Shown here piece after piece: positions 10,356 through 24,254 of a stretch of DNA of 64,000 bases. The stretch is from NCBI GenBank assembly GCA_949752795.1, contig CATKHW010000061.1:1054001-1118000 (forward strand), read 5' to 3'. Both the position numbers and the translations under genes were made by a program. The DNA is from Hyperoodon ampullatus (lineage: Eukaryota; Chordata; Mammalia; Artiodactyla; Ziphiidae). The notes below the pieces were generated by a model. The model had not been told where the DNA came from. It made no database searches and saw only the letters and a list, made by a program, of their open reading frames with translations. Each line of letters opens with the position of its first letter. Position 1 is the stretch's first letter.

Positions 10356-12093
10356 CAGTTTAATTCTTACACAATACCTTCAGGGGTTCTGATGAAACTT
10401 GGAATGACCCTGTCTACAACGACAGCTGGATGTGGCATAAGGCTGGTCACTTGGGACTGAGACGATTGGTGAGATTGGGTGAGAAAAGGCAGACCCTCTA
10501 AAGCAATAATTCCTGCCCATCATTCCATGGTTCCCAACTCTCCAGGTAGATGGGAATATCACTACAGTTATAACATGTATGGGAAACCTAGAGAATGGAC
10601 ACCCTCTGATGGAGAAAGGTTTCTAAAACTCTACTAATTTTTTTTCTCTCCTTGTGCTCCAACTTGACATTCCAACTGCTTTAATATCAATCTCCCAACT
10701 TGGAGAGTCAACCCCTATAACCTGTTTCGCACAGTTGGCACATTGTTCAGAGGATATAAGGGAAAAGGGAGAACCAATGAGAGAGTAGCTGTAGGCATTT
10801 GGACGGCCACATGTCACTCTAATTTCCCGTCACGAAGAAGAATTAACCAAACTCTCAGCCTGCCCCCCCCCGGAACCTGTACAGGTCCTGAAGCAAAACT
10901 ATGGATTTGCGGTCAGCTCACAAAAACGCGAGTTGAGAACTGGAGCACAGCGGCACAGCATTTCACTAACTTGCAGAGTTATAAAGGACTACTCTCTTCC
11001 AAAAATCTGTTGAGGGAAAGCCACGAGGCAGACTTTAAAATGATGCAGAATTGCACGAAACAGATTTCAAGAAGTATATTGGAATTGCCTTTAAACACAG
11101 GAAAAGCATCACAACTTCGACAACTATGGAATTGTCCATAAAGGGCGTATGCGTTTTCACCTGAATATATTCAGGAGAAAACGCATACGCCGATTTTGAC
11201 CAACCAAGCAACTGCACAATGCAAATCTGCACTACAAATAAGTATCACTTCCCACCGGTCAAAAAGGTCATCTGCAAAATGTGTAAAAACCAGAAAGGCA
11301 AGACAGGCTCTGGAGAACAGTAAGCCTTGTTATGCTCATGGGTGGGATGTAAATTGCCAACAGCCACCCTGGAGGAGTGCATTGTGTTCTCTAAAAGAAG
11401 TAAACAACAGAGCTTCACAACCTAAGTCACTTCCAGTCATGGGAATATACCTTGGGAAAACTGAATATCAATAGAACACAGCCACCCCAAAATTTAGGGC
11501 AGCACTGCTTACAAGAACCTCGAATCCGGGACACCTTAAATATCCAAGGAAAGACAAAAATGGTAAAGAAATTGTGGTACTTACGTATGATGGAATATCC
11601 CTCAGCCATGAAATCAATGTCATAAGACCAGTAGCAACAAAATGAGTGGATTCTGTTATGATGATTCTAAGTGAAATAAGACACACAGAAAAAGAAATTT
11701 ATCATAAGATATCACTTATGAAGAACCTGTAAACATGGCTACACTTGAACTTAGCTAGGAAAGAGAACAGAGTCTCACATTTGGAAAACACTCTTATGCC
11801 TGCTTAAGGGGGAAGGAGAGGTGGGGTGATGCATAAAACCAGAGTTTGATATAAGCACAGGTACCGTTCCAAAAACCAACTATGGAATAGACAAGACCTA
11901 CACCTTCCACAGTGAAAGGGACTCAAAACCCCATATTTCCTGCAGAAGAATATATCTGACTAGTAAGAATCTTAAAACCTATGTATTGATATGTCTCTGT
12001 AAGGGAATCAAGTGTCTAGACTGGCATAAACATGGCAGCGAGAATCAGCTGAAATCCACTATCAAAAGGAATTTCACAAACAAAACAAAAAAA
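10356..12093 (+). repeat. Macrosatellite monomer M3 (1738 bp, old)
   Basis: The head is 10356-11130, inverted repeat 11131-11204, L1 part 11205-12093. It carries a private run of nine C near 10863-10871. The outer arm bases are decayed (TTGTCCATAAAG on the left, GCCGATTTTGACC on the right). The 3' end, from about 11.7 kb, is very similar to the 3' end of M7, which helps define a 4-monomer period. Confidence 0.9.
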
Positions 12094-14500
12094 CAGGCAA
12101 ATGCTTTACAATTCCTTCAGGGTCTCTGATGAAATCTGGAATGACCCTATCTACAACGACCGCTGGATGTGGCATAAGGCTGGACACTTGGGACTTAGAG
12201 GATTGGTGAGATTGGGTGAGCAAATGCAGACCTTGTAAACCAATAATGCATGGCACCCATTCCATGGGTCCCAACTCTGCGGGTTGAAGGGAATATTAAT
12301 ACAGCTATAACATGTACAGGAAACCTAGAGAATGGACACACTGTGAATACAAAAGGTTTCTAAAACTCAACGAATAGTCCCTCTCCTGGTGTTCCGGTTT
12401 GACTTTCCCACTGCTTTACTATCAATCTCCCAAATTGGAGAGACACCCCTTTTAACCTCCTGGTACACACAAGTTGCCAATTTGGCAGAGGATGAAAGGA
12501 AAGGGGGAGAACCAATGACAGAGTAGCTGTTAGGCATTTAGACGGGCATATGTCACTCTAATTTCACGGTAGGAAGAAGAATTAACCAAAGTCTCAGCCT
12601 CCCACGGGGAACAAGTAGAGGTCCTGAACCAAAATTTTGGACGTGCGGTCAGCTCACAAAAAATAAGTTGAAAAATGGGGCTCAGGGCACAGCAATTCAC
12701 AAACTGGAAGAGTAATAAAGGACAACTATCATCCAAAAATCTGTTGAGGGAAGGAAACGAGGCGGAGTTGAAATCGAGGCAGAATAGCAGGAAACAGATT
12801 TCAAGAGGTACGTTGGAATCGCCTTTAAAGCACAGGAAGAGTGGAACAACTTCGACAATGATGCACTTGGCCAAAAAGGGCGTATGCGTTTTCTCTTGAA
12901 TATATTAAGGAGAAAACGCATACGCCCTTTTTGGCCAAGCAAGCAAGCGGGCAATGCAAATCTGCACTACAAAGAAGTATCACTTTCCACCGGTCAAAAG
13001 GGACATCCGCAAAATGTGTAAAAACCAGAAAGGCAAGACAGGCCCTGGAGAACAGGGAGCCTTTTTATGCTGATGGGCGGGATGTAAATTGCCAACTGCC
13101 TCTATGGAGGAGTGCATTGTGTTCCCTAAAACAAGTAAACAACAGAGCTACAGAGCCAAGGGCACTACCAGTCTAGGGAATATACCTTGGGAAAACTGAA
13201 AATCAATAAGACAGAGCCACCCCAAAATTTACGGCTGCACTGCTCACAATAACCTCAACTTCGGTACACCTTAAATATCCCAGGAAATATAAAAATGGTT
13301 CAAAAAATTGTGGTACTTACGTACGATGGAATATCCCTCAGCCATGAAATCAATGTCATAAGACCAGTAGCAACAAAATGCGTGGATTCTGTTATGATGA
13401 TTCTAAGTGAAATAAGTCACACAGAAAAAGAAATTTATCATAAGATATCACTTACGAAGAACCTGTAAACATGGCTACACTTGAACTTAGCTAGGAAAGA
13501 GAACAGAGTCTCACATTTGGAAAACACTCTTATGCCTGCTTAAGGGGGAAGGAGAGGTGGGGTGATGCATAAAACCAGAGTTTCATATAAGCACACCTAC
13601 CGTTCCGAAAACCATCTATGGAATAGACAAGACCTACACATTCCTCAGTGAAAGGGACTGAAAAGCCCATATTTCCCGCAGAAGAATATATCTGACTAGT
13701 AAGAATCTTAAAACCTATGTATTGATATGTCTCTGTAAGGGAATCAAGTGTGTCTAGACTGGCATAAACTTGGCAGCGAGAATCAGCTGAAACCAACTAT
13801 CAAAAGGAATTTCACAAACAAAACAAAAAAACAGGAAAATTCTTTACAATTCCTTCAGGGTCTCTGATGAAACCTGGAATGACCCTATCTACAACGACAG
13901 CTGGATGTGGCATAATGCTGGACACTTGGGACTGAGAGGATTGGTGAGATTGGGTGAGCAACTGCAGACCTTGTAAACCAATAATGCATGGCACCCATTC
14001 CATGGGTCCCAACTCTGCGGGTTGAAGGGAATATTAATACAGCTATAACATATACAGGAAACCTAGAGAATGGACACACTGTGAATACAAAAGGTTTCTA
14101 AAACTCAACGAATAGTCCCTCTCCTGGTGTTCCGGTTTGACTTTCCAACTGCTTTACTATCAATCTCCCAACTTGGGGAGACACCACTTTTAACCTCCTG
14201 GTACACACACGTTGCCAATTTGGCAGAGGATGAAAGGAAAGGGGGAGAACCAATGACAGAGTAGCTGTTAGGCATTTAGACGGGCACATGTCACTCTAAT
14301 TTCACGGGAGGAAGAAGAACTAACCAAAGTCTCAGCCTCCCACGGGTAAAAAGTAGAGGTCCTGAACCAAAATTTTGGACTTGCGGTCAGCACACAAAAA
14401 ATGAGTTGAAAAATGGGGCTCAGGGCACAGCAATTCACAAACTGGAAGAGTAATAAAGGACAACTATCATCCAAAAATCTGTTGAGGGAAGGCAACGAGG
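11700..14500 (+). repeat. Higher-order block, left copy (M3 end to M5 head)
   Basis: This stretch is nearly repeated at 18650-21450, a shift of 6,950 bp or four monomers. Shared rare variants include GTGTCTAGACTGGCATAAAC near 12012 and 18961, GCTGAAATCCAC near 12047 and 18997, CACACCTACCGTTCCGAAAA near 13594 and 20543, and the TAAAAAGTAGAGG join near 14346 and 21296. Boundaries are approximate. Confidence 0.6.
12094..13831 (+). repeat. Macrosatellite monomer M4
   Basis: The head is 12094-12865, inverted repeat 12866-12939, L1 part 12940-13831. The centre of the dyad differs between arms (CTCTTGAATA versus TATTAAGGAG). It is nearly identical to M8, 6,950 bp downstream, over its full length. 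Confidence 0.9.
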
Positions 14501-15569
14501 CGGACTTGAAATCGAGGCAGAATAGCAGGAAACAGATTTCAAGAGGTATGTTGGAATCGCCTTTAAAGCACCAGAAGTGGGGCACAACTTCGACAATGAT
14601 GCACTTGGCCAAAAAGGCCGTTTGCATTTTCTCCTGAATATATTCAGGAGAAAACGCATACGCCCTTTTTGGCCTAGCAAGCAAGCAGGCAATGCAAATC
14701 TGCACTACAAAGAAGTATCACTTCCCACCGGTCAAAAGGGACATCCGCAAAATGTGTAAAAACCAGAAAGGCAAGACAGGCCCTGGAGAACAGGGAGCAT
14801 TGTTATGCTGATGGGCAGGATGTAAATTGCCAACTGCCTCTCTGGTGGAGTGAACTGTGTTCCCTAAAACAAGTAAACAACAGAGCTACGGAGCCAAGGG
14901 CACTTCCAGTCTAGGGAATATACCTTGGGAAAACTGAAAATCAATAAGCCAGAGCCACCCCAACGTTTAGGGCTGCACTGCTTACAAGAACCTCAACTTG
15001 GGTACACCTTAAATATCCCAGGAAATATAAAAATGGTTCAAAAAATTGTGGTACTTACGTATGATGGAATATCCCTCAGCCATGAAATCAATGTCATAAG
15101 ACCAGTAGCAGCAAAATGAGTGGATTCAGGTTCGATGATTCTAAGTGAAATAAGTCACACAGAAAAAGAAACTTATCATAAGATATCACTTATGAAGATC
15201 CTGTAAACATGGCTACACTTGAACTGAGCTAGGAAAGAGAACATAGTCTCACATTTAGAAAACACTCTTATGCCTGCTTAAGGGGGAAGGAGAGGTGGGG
15301 TGATGCATAAAACCAGAGTTTGATATAAGCACAGGTACCGTTCCAAAAACCAACTATGGAATAGACAAGACCTACACCTTCCTCAGTGAAAGGGACTCAA
15401 AACTCCATATTTCCCGCAGAAGAATATATCTGACAAGTAAGAATCTTAAAACCTATGTATTGATATGTCTCTGTAAGGGAATCAAGAGTGTCTAGACTGG
15501 CATTAGCATGGCAGCGAGAATCAGCTCAAACCCACTATAAAAAGGAATTTCAAAAACAAAACAAAGAAA
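13832..15569 (+). repeat. Macrosatellite monomer M5
   Basis: The head is 13832-14603, inverted repeat 14604-14677, L1 part 14678-15569. The head resembles M9; the dyad (GGCCGTTTGCATTTT) and L1 part (CCCAACGTTTAGGGCTGC) resemble M7. It is therefore a mosaic. The L1 tract GGGAGCATTGTTATGCTGAT near 14793 closely resembles the minisatellite unit at 3141-9965. Confidence 0.9.
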
Positions 15570-17307
15570 CAGGCAAGTTCTTTCCAATTCCTTCAGGGTC
15601 TCTGATGAAACCTGGAATGACCCTATCTACAATGACAGCTGGATGTTACATAAGGCTGGACACGTGGCACTGAGAGGATTGGTGAGATTGGGTGAGCAAA
15701 TGCAGACCCTTCAAAGCAATAATGCATGGCACACATTACATGCGTCCCAACTCTCCAAGTTGAAGGGGATATTACTACAACTATAACATGTACCGGAAAC
15801 CTAGAGAGTGGACACACTGTGAACAAGAAACGTTTCTAAAACTCAACTAATACTCCGTCTCCTGGTGCTCATGTTTGACACTGCAACTGCTTTACTATCA
15901 ATCTCCCAACTTAGAGACAGCACATTTAACCCCCTTGTTGGCACACGTTGCCAATTTCGCACAGTATGAAAGGGAAGAGGGAGAACCAATGAGAGAGTAG
16001 CTGTTAGGCATTTGGACGGGCACATATCACTGTAATTTCCCGGCAGGAAGAAGAATTAACCAAAGTCTCAGCCACCCACCGGGAACCCATATACGTCCTG
16101 AACCAAAATATTGGTCTTGCGTTCAGCTCACAAAAAACGAGTTGCAAAATGGGGCTCAGGGGCACAACAATTCACAAACTGGCAGAGTAATAAAGGACAA
16201 CTATCATCCAAAAATCTGTTGAGGGAAGGCAGCGAGGCAGACTTGAAAGCTAGGCAGAATAGCAGGAAACAGATTTCAAGAGGTACGTTGGAATCGCCTT
16301 TAAAGCACAGGAAAAGGGGCACAACTTCGACAATGATGCACTTGGCCAAAAAGGGCGTATGCATTTTCTCCTGAATATATTTAGGAGAGAACTCATATGC
16401 CCGTTTTGGCCAAGCAAGCAAGCGGACAATGCAAATCTGCAATACAAAGAAGTATCTCTTCCCACCGGTACAAAAGGGACATCCACAAAATGTGTAAAAA
16501 CCAGAAAGGCAAGACAGGCCCTTGAGAACAGGGAGCCTTGTTATGCTGATGGGCGGGATGTAAATTGCCAACTGCCTCTCTGGAGGAGTGCATTGGGTTC
16601 CCTAAAACAAGTAAACAACAGATCTACAGAGCCAAGGGCACTTGCAGTCTAGGGAATATACCTTGGGAAAATTGAAAATCAGTAAGACACAGCCACCTCA
16701 AAATATAGGGCTGCACTGCTTACAAGAACCTCAACTTGGGTACACCTTAAATATCCCAGGAAATATAAAAATGGCTCAAAATATTGTGGTACTTATGTAT
16801 GATGGAATATCCGTCAGGCATGAAATCAATGTCATAAGACCAGTAGAAACAAAATGAGTGGATTCTGTTATGATGATTCTAACTGAAATAAGACACAGAG
16901 AAAAAGAAATTTATCATAAGATATCACTTATGAAGATCCTGTAACATGGCTACACTTGAACTGAGTTAGGAAAGAGAACAGAGTCTCACATTTAGAAAAC
17001 ACACTTATGCCTGCTAGAGTTGGAAGGAGAGGTGGGGTGATGCATAAAACCAGAGTTTGATATAAGCACAGGTACTGTTCCAAAAACCAACTATGGAATA
17101 CAGAAGAGCTACAAGTTCCTCACTGAAACGGACTCAATACCCCATATTTCCGGCAGAGGAATATATCTGACTAGTAAGAATCTTAAAACCTATGTATTGA
17201 TATGTCTCCGTAAGGGAATCAAGTGTTTCTACACTGGCATAAACATGGCAGCGAGAATCAGCTCAAACCCACTATCAAAAGGAATTTCAAAAACAAAACA
17301 AAGAAAA
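15570..17307 (+). repeat. Macrosatellite monomer M6
   Basis: The head is 15570-16340, inverted repeat 16341-16414, L1 part 16415-17307. It has many private changes, for example GCTCATGTTTGACACTGCAA near 15868. The right arm reads GAGAGAACTCATATGCCCG, so the palindrome is imperfect. It has no close partner in the window. Confidence 0.9.
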
Positions 17308-19043
17308 CAGGGAAATTCTTTACAATTCCTTCAGTGTCTCTGATGAAACCTGGAATGACCCTATCTAAAACGACCGCTGGATGTGGCATAAGGCTGGACA
17401 CTTGGGACTGAGAGGATTGGTGATATGGGGTGAGCAAATGCAGACCTTGTAAACCAATAATGCATGGCACCCATTCCATGGGTCCCAACTCTGCGGGTTG
17501 AAGGGAATATTAATACAGCTATAACATATACAGGAAACCTAGAGAATGGACACACTGTGAATACAAAAGGTTTCTAAAACTCAACGAATAGTCCCTCTCC
17601 TGGTGTTCCGGTTTGACTTTCCAACTGCTTTACTAACAATCTCCCAACTTGGAGAGACACCACTTTTAACCTCCTGGTACACACACGTTGCCAATTTGGC
17701 AGAGGATGAAAGGAAAGGGGGAGAACCAATGACAGAGTAGCTGTTAGGCATTTAGACGGGCACATGTCACTCTAATTTCACGGGAGGAAGAAGAATTAAC
17801 CAAAGTCTTAGCCACCCACGGGGAACAAGTAGAGGTCCTGAACCAAAATTTTGGACTTGCGGTCAGCTCACAAAAAATGAGTTGAAAAATGGGGCTCAGG
17901 GCACAGCAATTCACAAACTGGAAGAGTAATAAAGGACAACTATCATCCAAAAATCTGTTGAGGGAAGGCATCGTGGCGGAGTTGAAATCGAGGCAGAATA
18001 GCAGGAAACAGATTTCAAGAGGTATGTTGGAATCGCCTTTAAAGCACAAGAAGTGGGGCACAACTTCGACAATGATGCACTTGGCGAAAAAGGGCGTTTG
18101 CATTTTCTGCTGAATATTTTCAGGAGAAAATGCATACGACCTTTTTGGCCAAGCAAGCAAGCAGGCAATGCAAATGTGCACTACAAAGAAGTATCACTTC
18201 CCACCGGTCAAAAGGGACATCCGCAAAATGTGTAAAAACCAGAAAGGCAAGACAGGCCCTGGAGAACAGGGAGCATTGTTATGCTGATGGGCAGGATGTA
18301 AATTGCCAACTGCCTCTCTGGTGGAGTGAATTGTGTTCCCTAAAACAAGTAAACAACAGAGCTACAGAGCCAAGGGCACTTCCAGTATAGGGAATATACC
18401 TTGGGAAAACTGAAAATCAATAAGACAGAGCCACCCCAACGTTTAGGGCTGCACTGCTTACAAGAACCTCAACATGGGTACACCTTAAATATCCCAGGAA
18501 ATATAAAAATGGTTCAAAAAATTGTGGTACTTACGTACGATGGAATATCCCTCAGCCATGAAATCAATGTCATAAGACCAGTAGCAGCAAAATGAGTGGA
18601 ATGAGGTTCGATGATTCTAAGTGAAATAAGTCACACAGAAAAAGCAAGTTATCATAAGATATCACTTACGAAGATCCTGTAAACATGGCTACACTTGAAC
18701 TGAGCTAGGAAAGAGAACAGAGTCTCACATTTGGAAAACACTCTTATGCCTGCTTAAGGGGGAAGGAGAGGTGGGGTGATGCATAAAACCAGAGTTTGAT
18801 ATAAGCACAGGTACCGTTCCAAAAACCAACTATGGAATAGACAAGACCTACACCTTCCACAGTGAAAGGGACTCAAAACCCCATATTTCCCGCAGAAGAA
18901 TATATCTGACTAGTAAGAATCTTAAAACCTATGTATTGATATGTCTCTGTAAGGGAATCAAGTGTCTAGACTGGCATAAACATGGCAGCGAGAATCAGCT
19001 GAAATCCACAATCAAAAGGAATTTCACAAACAAAACAAAAAAA
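17308..19043 (+). repeat. Macrosatellite monomer M7 (1736 bp)
   Basis: The head is 17308-18079, inverted repeat 18080-18153, L1 part 18154-19043. The arms carry single changes (TTGGCGAAAA, TTTCTGCTG, AATGCATACGACC). It resembles M5 in the dyad and early L1 part, and M3 in the last few hundred bases. Confidence 0.9.
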
Positions 19044-21450
19044 CAGGCAAATGCTTTACAATTCCTTCAGGGTCTCTGATGAAATCTGGAATGACCCTAT
19101 CTACAATGACCGCTGGATGTGGCATAAGGCTGGACACTTGGGACTTAGAGGATTGGTGAGATTGGGTGAGCAAATGCAGACCTTGTAAACCAATAATTCA
19201 TGGCACCCATTCCATGGGTCCCAACTCTGTGGGTTGAAGGGAATATTAATACAGCTATAACATGTACAGGAAACCTAGAGAATGGACACACTGTGAATAC
19301 AAAAGGTTTCTAAAACTCAACGAATAGTCCCTCTCCTGGTGTTCCGGTTTGACTTTCCCACTGCTTTACTATCAATCTCCCAAATTGGAGAGACACCCCT
19401 TTTAACCTCCTGGTACACACACGTTGCCAATTTGGCAGAGGATGAAAGGAAAGGGGGAGAACCAATGACAGAGTAGCTGTTAGGCATTTAGACGGGCATA
19501 TGTCACTCTAATTTCACGGTAGGAAGAAGAATTAACCAAAGTCTCAGCCTCCCACGGGGAACAAGTAGAGGTCCTGAACCAAAATTTTGGACGTGCGGTC
19601 AGCTCACAAAAAATAAGTTGAAAAATGGGGCTCAGGGCACAGCAATTCACAAACTGGAAGAGTAATAAAGGACAACTATCATCCAAAAATCTGTTGAGGG
19701 AAGGGAACGAGGCGGAGTTGAAATCGAGGCAGAATAGCAGGAAACAGATTTCAAGAGGTACGTTGGAATCGCCTTTAAAGCACAGGAAGAGTGGAACAAC
19801 TTCGACAATGATGCACTTGGCCAAAAAGGGCGTATGCGTTTTCTCTTGAATATATTCAGGAGAAAACGCATACGCCCTTTTTGGCCAAGCAAGCAAGCGG
19901 GCAATGCAAATCTGCACTACAAAGAAGTATCACTTCCCACCGGTCAAAAGGGACATCCGCAAAATGTGTAAAAACCAGAAAGGCAAGACAGGCCCTGGAG
20001 AACAGGGAGCCTTTTTATGCTGATGGGCGGGATGTAAATTGCCAACTGCCTCTATGGAGGAGTGCATTGTGTTCCCTAAAACAAGTAAACAACAGAGCTA
20101 CAGAGCCAAGGGCACTACCAGTCTAGGGAATATACCTTGGGAAAACTGAAAATCAATAAGACAGAGCACCCCAAAATTTACGGCTGCACTGCTCACAATA
20201 ACCTCAACTTCGGTACACCTTAAATATCCCAGGAAATATAAAAATGGTTCAAAAAATTGTGGTACTTACGTATGATGGAATATCCCTCAGCCATGAAAAC
20301 AATGTCATAAGACCAGTAGCAACAAAATGAGTGGATTCTGTTATGATGATTCTAAGTGAAATAAGTCACAAAGAAAAAGAAACTTATCATAAGATATCAC
20401 TTATGAAGATCCTGTAAACATGGCTACACTTGAACTGAGTTAGGAAAGAGAACAGAGTCTCACATTTGGAAAACACTCTTATGCCTGCTTAAGGGGGAAG
20501 GAGAGGTGGGGTGATGCATAAAACCAGAGTTTCATATAAGCACACCTACCGTTCCGAAAACCAACTATGGAATAGACAAGACCTACACATTCCTCAGTGA
20601 AAGGGACTGAAAAGCCCATATTTCCCGCAGAAGAATATATCTGACTAGTAAGAATCTTAAAACCTATGTATTGATATGTCTCTGTAAGGGAATCAAGTGT
20701 GTCTAGACTGGCATAAACTTGGCAGCGAGAATCAGCTGAAACCCACTATCAAAAGGAATTTCAAAAACAAACCAAAAAAACAGGGAAATTCTTTACAATT
20801 CCTTCAGGGTCTCTGATGAAACCTGGAATGACCCTATCTACAACGACAGCTGGATGTGGCATAAGGCTGGACACTTGGGACTGAGAGGATTGGTGAGATT
20901 GGGTGAGCAAATGCAGACCTTGTAAACCAATAATGCATGGCACCCATTCCATGGGTCCCAACTCTGCGGGTTGAAGGGAATATTAATACAGCTATAACAT
21001 GTACAGGAAACCTAGAGAATGGACACACTGTGAATACAAAAGGTTTCTAAAACTCAACGAATAGTCCCTCTCCTGGTGTTCCGGTTTGACTTTCCAACTG
21101 CTTTACTATCAATCTCCCAACTTGGAGAGACTCCACTTTTAACCTCCTGATACACACACGTTGCCAATTTGGCAGAGGATGAAAGGAAAGGGGGAGAACC
21201 AATGACAGAGTGGCAGTTAGGCATGTAGACGGGCACATGTCACTCTAATTTCACGGGAGGAAGAAGAACTAACCAAAGTCTCAGCCTCCCACAGGTAAAA
21301 AGTAGAGGCCCTGAACCAAAATTTTGGACTTGCGGTCAGCACACAAAAAATGAGCTGAAAAATGGGGCTCAGGGCACAGCAATTCACAAACTGGAAGAGT
21401 AATAAAGGACAACTATCATCCAAAAATCTGTTGAGGGAAGGCAACGAGGC
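18650..21450 (+). repeat. Higher-order block, right copy (M7 end to M9 head)
   Basis: Partner of 11700-14500 at a shift of 6,950 bp. Similarity to the copy four monomers away is visibly greater than to the adjacent monomers, which is the signature of a higher-order repeat. Limits are set by eye. Confidence 0.6.
19044..20780 (+). repeat. Macrosatellite monomer M8 (1737 bp)
   Basis: The head is 19044-19815, inverted repeat 19816-19889, L1 part 19890-20780. The dyad has one mismatch (CTCTTGAATA opposite TATTCAGGAG). It differs from M4 by few substitutions, and lacks one C at AGAGCACCCCAAAA near 20164. Confidence 0.9.
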
Positions 21451-22517
21451 GGACTTGAAAGCGATGCAGAATAGCAGGAAACAGATTTCAAGAGGTACGT
21501 TGGAATCGCCTTTAAAGCACAGGAAGAGGGGCACAACTTCGACAATGATGCACTTGGCCATAAACGGCGTATGTGTTTTCTCCTGAATATATTTAGGAGA
21601 AAACGCATAGGCCCTTTTTGGCCAAGCAAGCAAGCGGGCAATGCAAATCTGCACTACAAAGAAGTATCACTTCCCACCGGTCAAAAGGGACATCCACAAA
21701 ATGTGTAAAAACCAGAAAGGCAAGACAGGCCCTGGAGAACAGGGAGCCTTGTTATGCTGATGGGCGGGATGTAAATTGCCAACTGCCTCTCTGGAGGAGT
21801 GCATTGTGTTCCATAAAACAAGTAAACAACAGAGCTACAGAGCCAAGGGCACTTCCAGTCTAGGGAATATACCTTGGGAAAACTGAAAATCAATAAGACA
21901 GAGCCACTCCAAAATTTAGGGCTGCACTGCTTACAAGGACCTCAACTTGGGTACACATTAAATATCCCAGGAAATATAAAAATGGTTCAAAAAATTGTGG
22001 TACTTACGTACGATGGAATATCCCACAGCGATGAAATCAATGTCATAAGACCAGTAACAGCAAAATGGGTAGATTCAGGTGCGATGATTCTAAGTGAAAT
22101 AAGTCACACAGAAAAAGAAACTTATCATAAGATATCACTTATGAAGATCCTGTAAACATGGCTACACTTGAACTGAGTTAGGAAAGAGAACAGTGTCTCA
22201 CATTTAGAAAACACTCTTATGCCTGCTTAAGGGGGAAGGAGAGGTGGGGTGATGCATAAAACCAGAGTTTGATATAAGCACAGGTACCGTTCCAAAAACC
22301 AACTATGGAATAGACAAGACCTACACGTTCCTCAGGGAAAGGGACTCAAAACCCCATATTTCCTGCAGAGGAATATATCTGACTAGTAAGAATCTTAAAA
22401 CGTATGTATTGATATGTCTCCATAAGGGAATCAAGTGTGTCAGACTGGCATAAACATGGCAGCGAGAATCAGCTCAAACCCACTATAAAAAGGAATTTCA
22501 AAAACAAAACAAAAAAA
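20781..22517 (+). repeat. Macrosatellite monomer M9
   Basis: The head is 20781-21552, inverted repeat 21553-21626, L1 part 21627-22517. Arm changes are CCATAAACGG, GTATGTGTT and GCATAGGCCC. The L1 ORF2 remnant is open for 93 codons (21874-22155), the first copy in the array with this frame intact. Confidence 0.9.
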
Positions 22518-24254
22518 CTGGGAAATTCTTTACAATTCCTTCAGGGTCTCTGATGAATGCTGGAATGACCATATCTACAACGTCAGCTGGATGTGGCATA
22601 AGGCTTGAAACTTGGGACTGAGAGGATTGGTGAGATTGGGTGAGCAAATGCAGACCCTTTAAAGCACAAATGCCTGGCACCCATTCCATGGGTCCCAAAT
22701 CTCCAGGTTGAAGGGAATATTACTACAGCTATAACATGTACAGGAAACGTAGAGAACGGACACACTGTGAATACGAATGATTTCTAAAACTCAACGAATA
22801 GTCCCTATCCTGGTGCTCGGGTTTGACTTTCCATCTGCTTTACTATCAACCTCCAAACTTGGAGAGACAGCCCGTTTAACCTCCTGGTTCGCACAGGTTG
22901 CCAATTTGGCAGAGGATGAAAGGGAAGAGGGAGAACCAATGAGAGAGTAGCTGTTAGGCATTTGGACGGGCACATGTCACTGTAATTTCCCGGCAGGAAG
23001 AAGAATTAACCAAAGTCTCAGCCACCCACCGGGAACCAGTATAGGTCCTGCACCAAAATTTTGGACTTGCGGTCAGCTCACAAAAAACGAGTTGAAAAAT
23101 GGAGCTCAGGGGCACAGCAATTCACAAACAGGCCGAGTAATAAAGGACAACTATCGTCCAAAAATCTGTTGAGGAAAGGCAACGAGGCAGATTGAAAATG
23201 AGGCAGAATAGCCGGAAACAGGTTTCAAGAGGTACGTTGGAATCGCCTTTAAAGCACAGGTATAGGGGCACAACTTCGACAATGATGCACTTGGCCAAAA
23301 AGGGCGTATGCGTTTTCTCCTGAATATATTCAGGAGAAAACGCATACGCCCTTTTTGGCCAAGCAAGCAAGCGGGCAATGAAAATCTGCACTACAAAGAA
23401 GTGTCACTTCCCACCGGTCAAAAGGGACATCCACAAATGTGTAAAAACCAGAAAGGCAAGCCAGGCCCTGGAGAACAGGGAGCCTTGTTATGCTGATGGG
23501 CGGGATGTAAATTGCCAACTGCCTCTCTGGAGGAGTGCATTGTGTTCTCTAAAACCAGTAAAGAACAGAGCTACAGAGCCAAGGGCACTTCCAGTCTAGG
23601 GAATATACCTTGGGAAAACTGAATATCAATAAGACAGAGCCACCCCAAAATTTAGGGCTGCACTGCTTACAAGGACCTCAAGCTGGGTACGCCTTAAATA
23701 TCACGGGAAATATAAAAATGGTTCAAAAAATTGTGGTACTTACGTACGATGGAATATCCCTCAGCTATGAAATCAATGGCATAAGAGCAGTAGCAGCAAA
23801 ATAGCTGGATTCAGGTACGATGATTCTAAGTGAAATAAGTCACACAGAAAAAGAAATTTATCATAAGATATCACTTATGAAGATCCTGTAAACATGGCTA
23901 CACTTGAACTGAGTTAGGAAAGAGAACAGTGTCTCACATTTAGAAAACACTCTTATGCCTGCTTAAGGCGGAAGGAGAGGTGGGGTGATGCATAAAACCT
24001 GAGTTTGATATAAGCACAGATACCGTTCCAAAAACCAACTATGGAATAGTCAAGACCTACACCTTCCTCAGTGAAAGGGACTCAAAACCCCATATTTCCC
24101 GCAGAGGAATATATCTGAATAGTAAAAATCTTAAAACCTATGTATTGATATGTCTCCGTAAGGGAATCAAGTGTGTCTAGACTGGCATAAACATGGCAGC
24201 GAGAATCAGCTCAAACCCACTATAAAAAGGAATTTCCAAAACAAAACAAAAAAA
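22518..24254 (+). repeat. Macrosatellite monomer M10
   Basis: The head is 22518-23289, inverted repeat 23290-23363, L1 part 23364-24254. It is the first copy with a perfect 74-bp palindrome. Private changes include ATGCTGGAATGACCATATCT near 22556. The ORF2 remnant frame from 23610 ends early at TAG (23802-23804). Confidence 0.9.
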
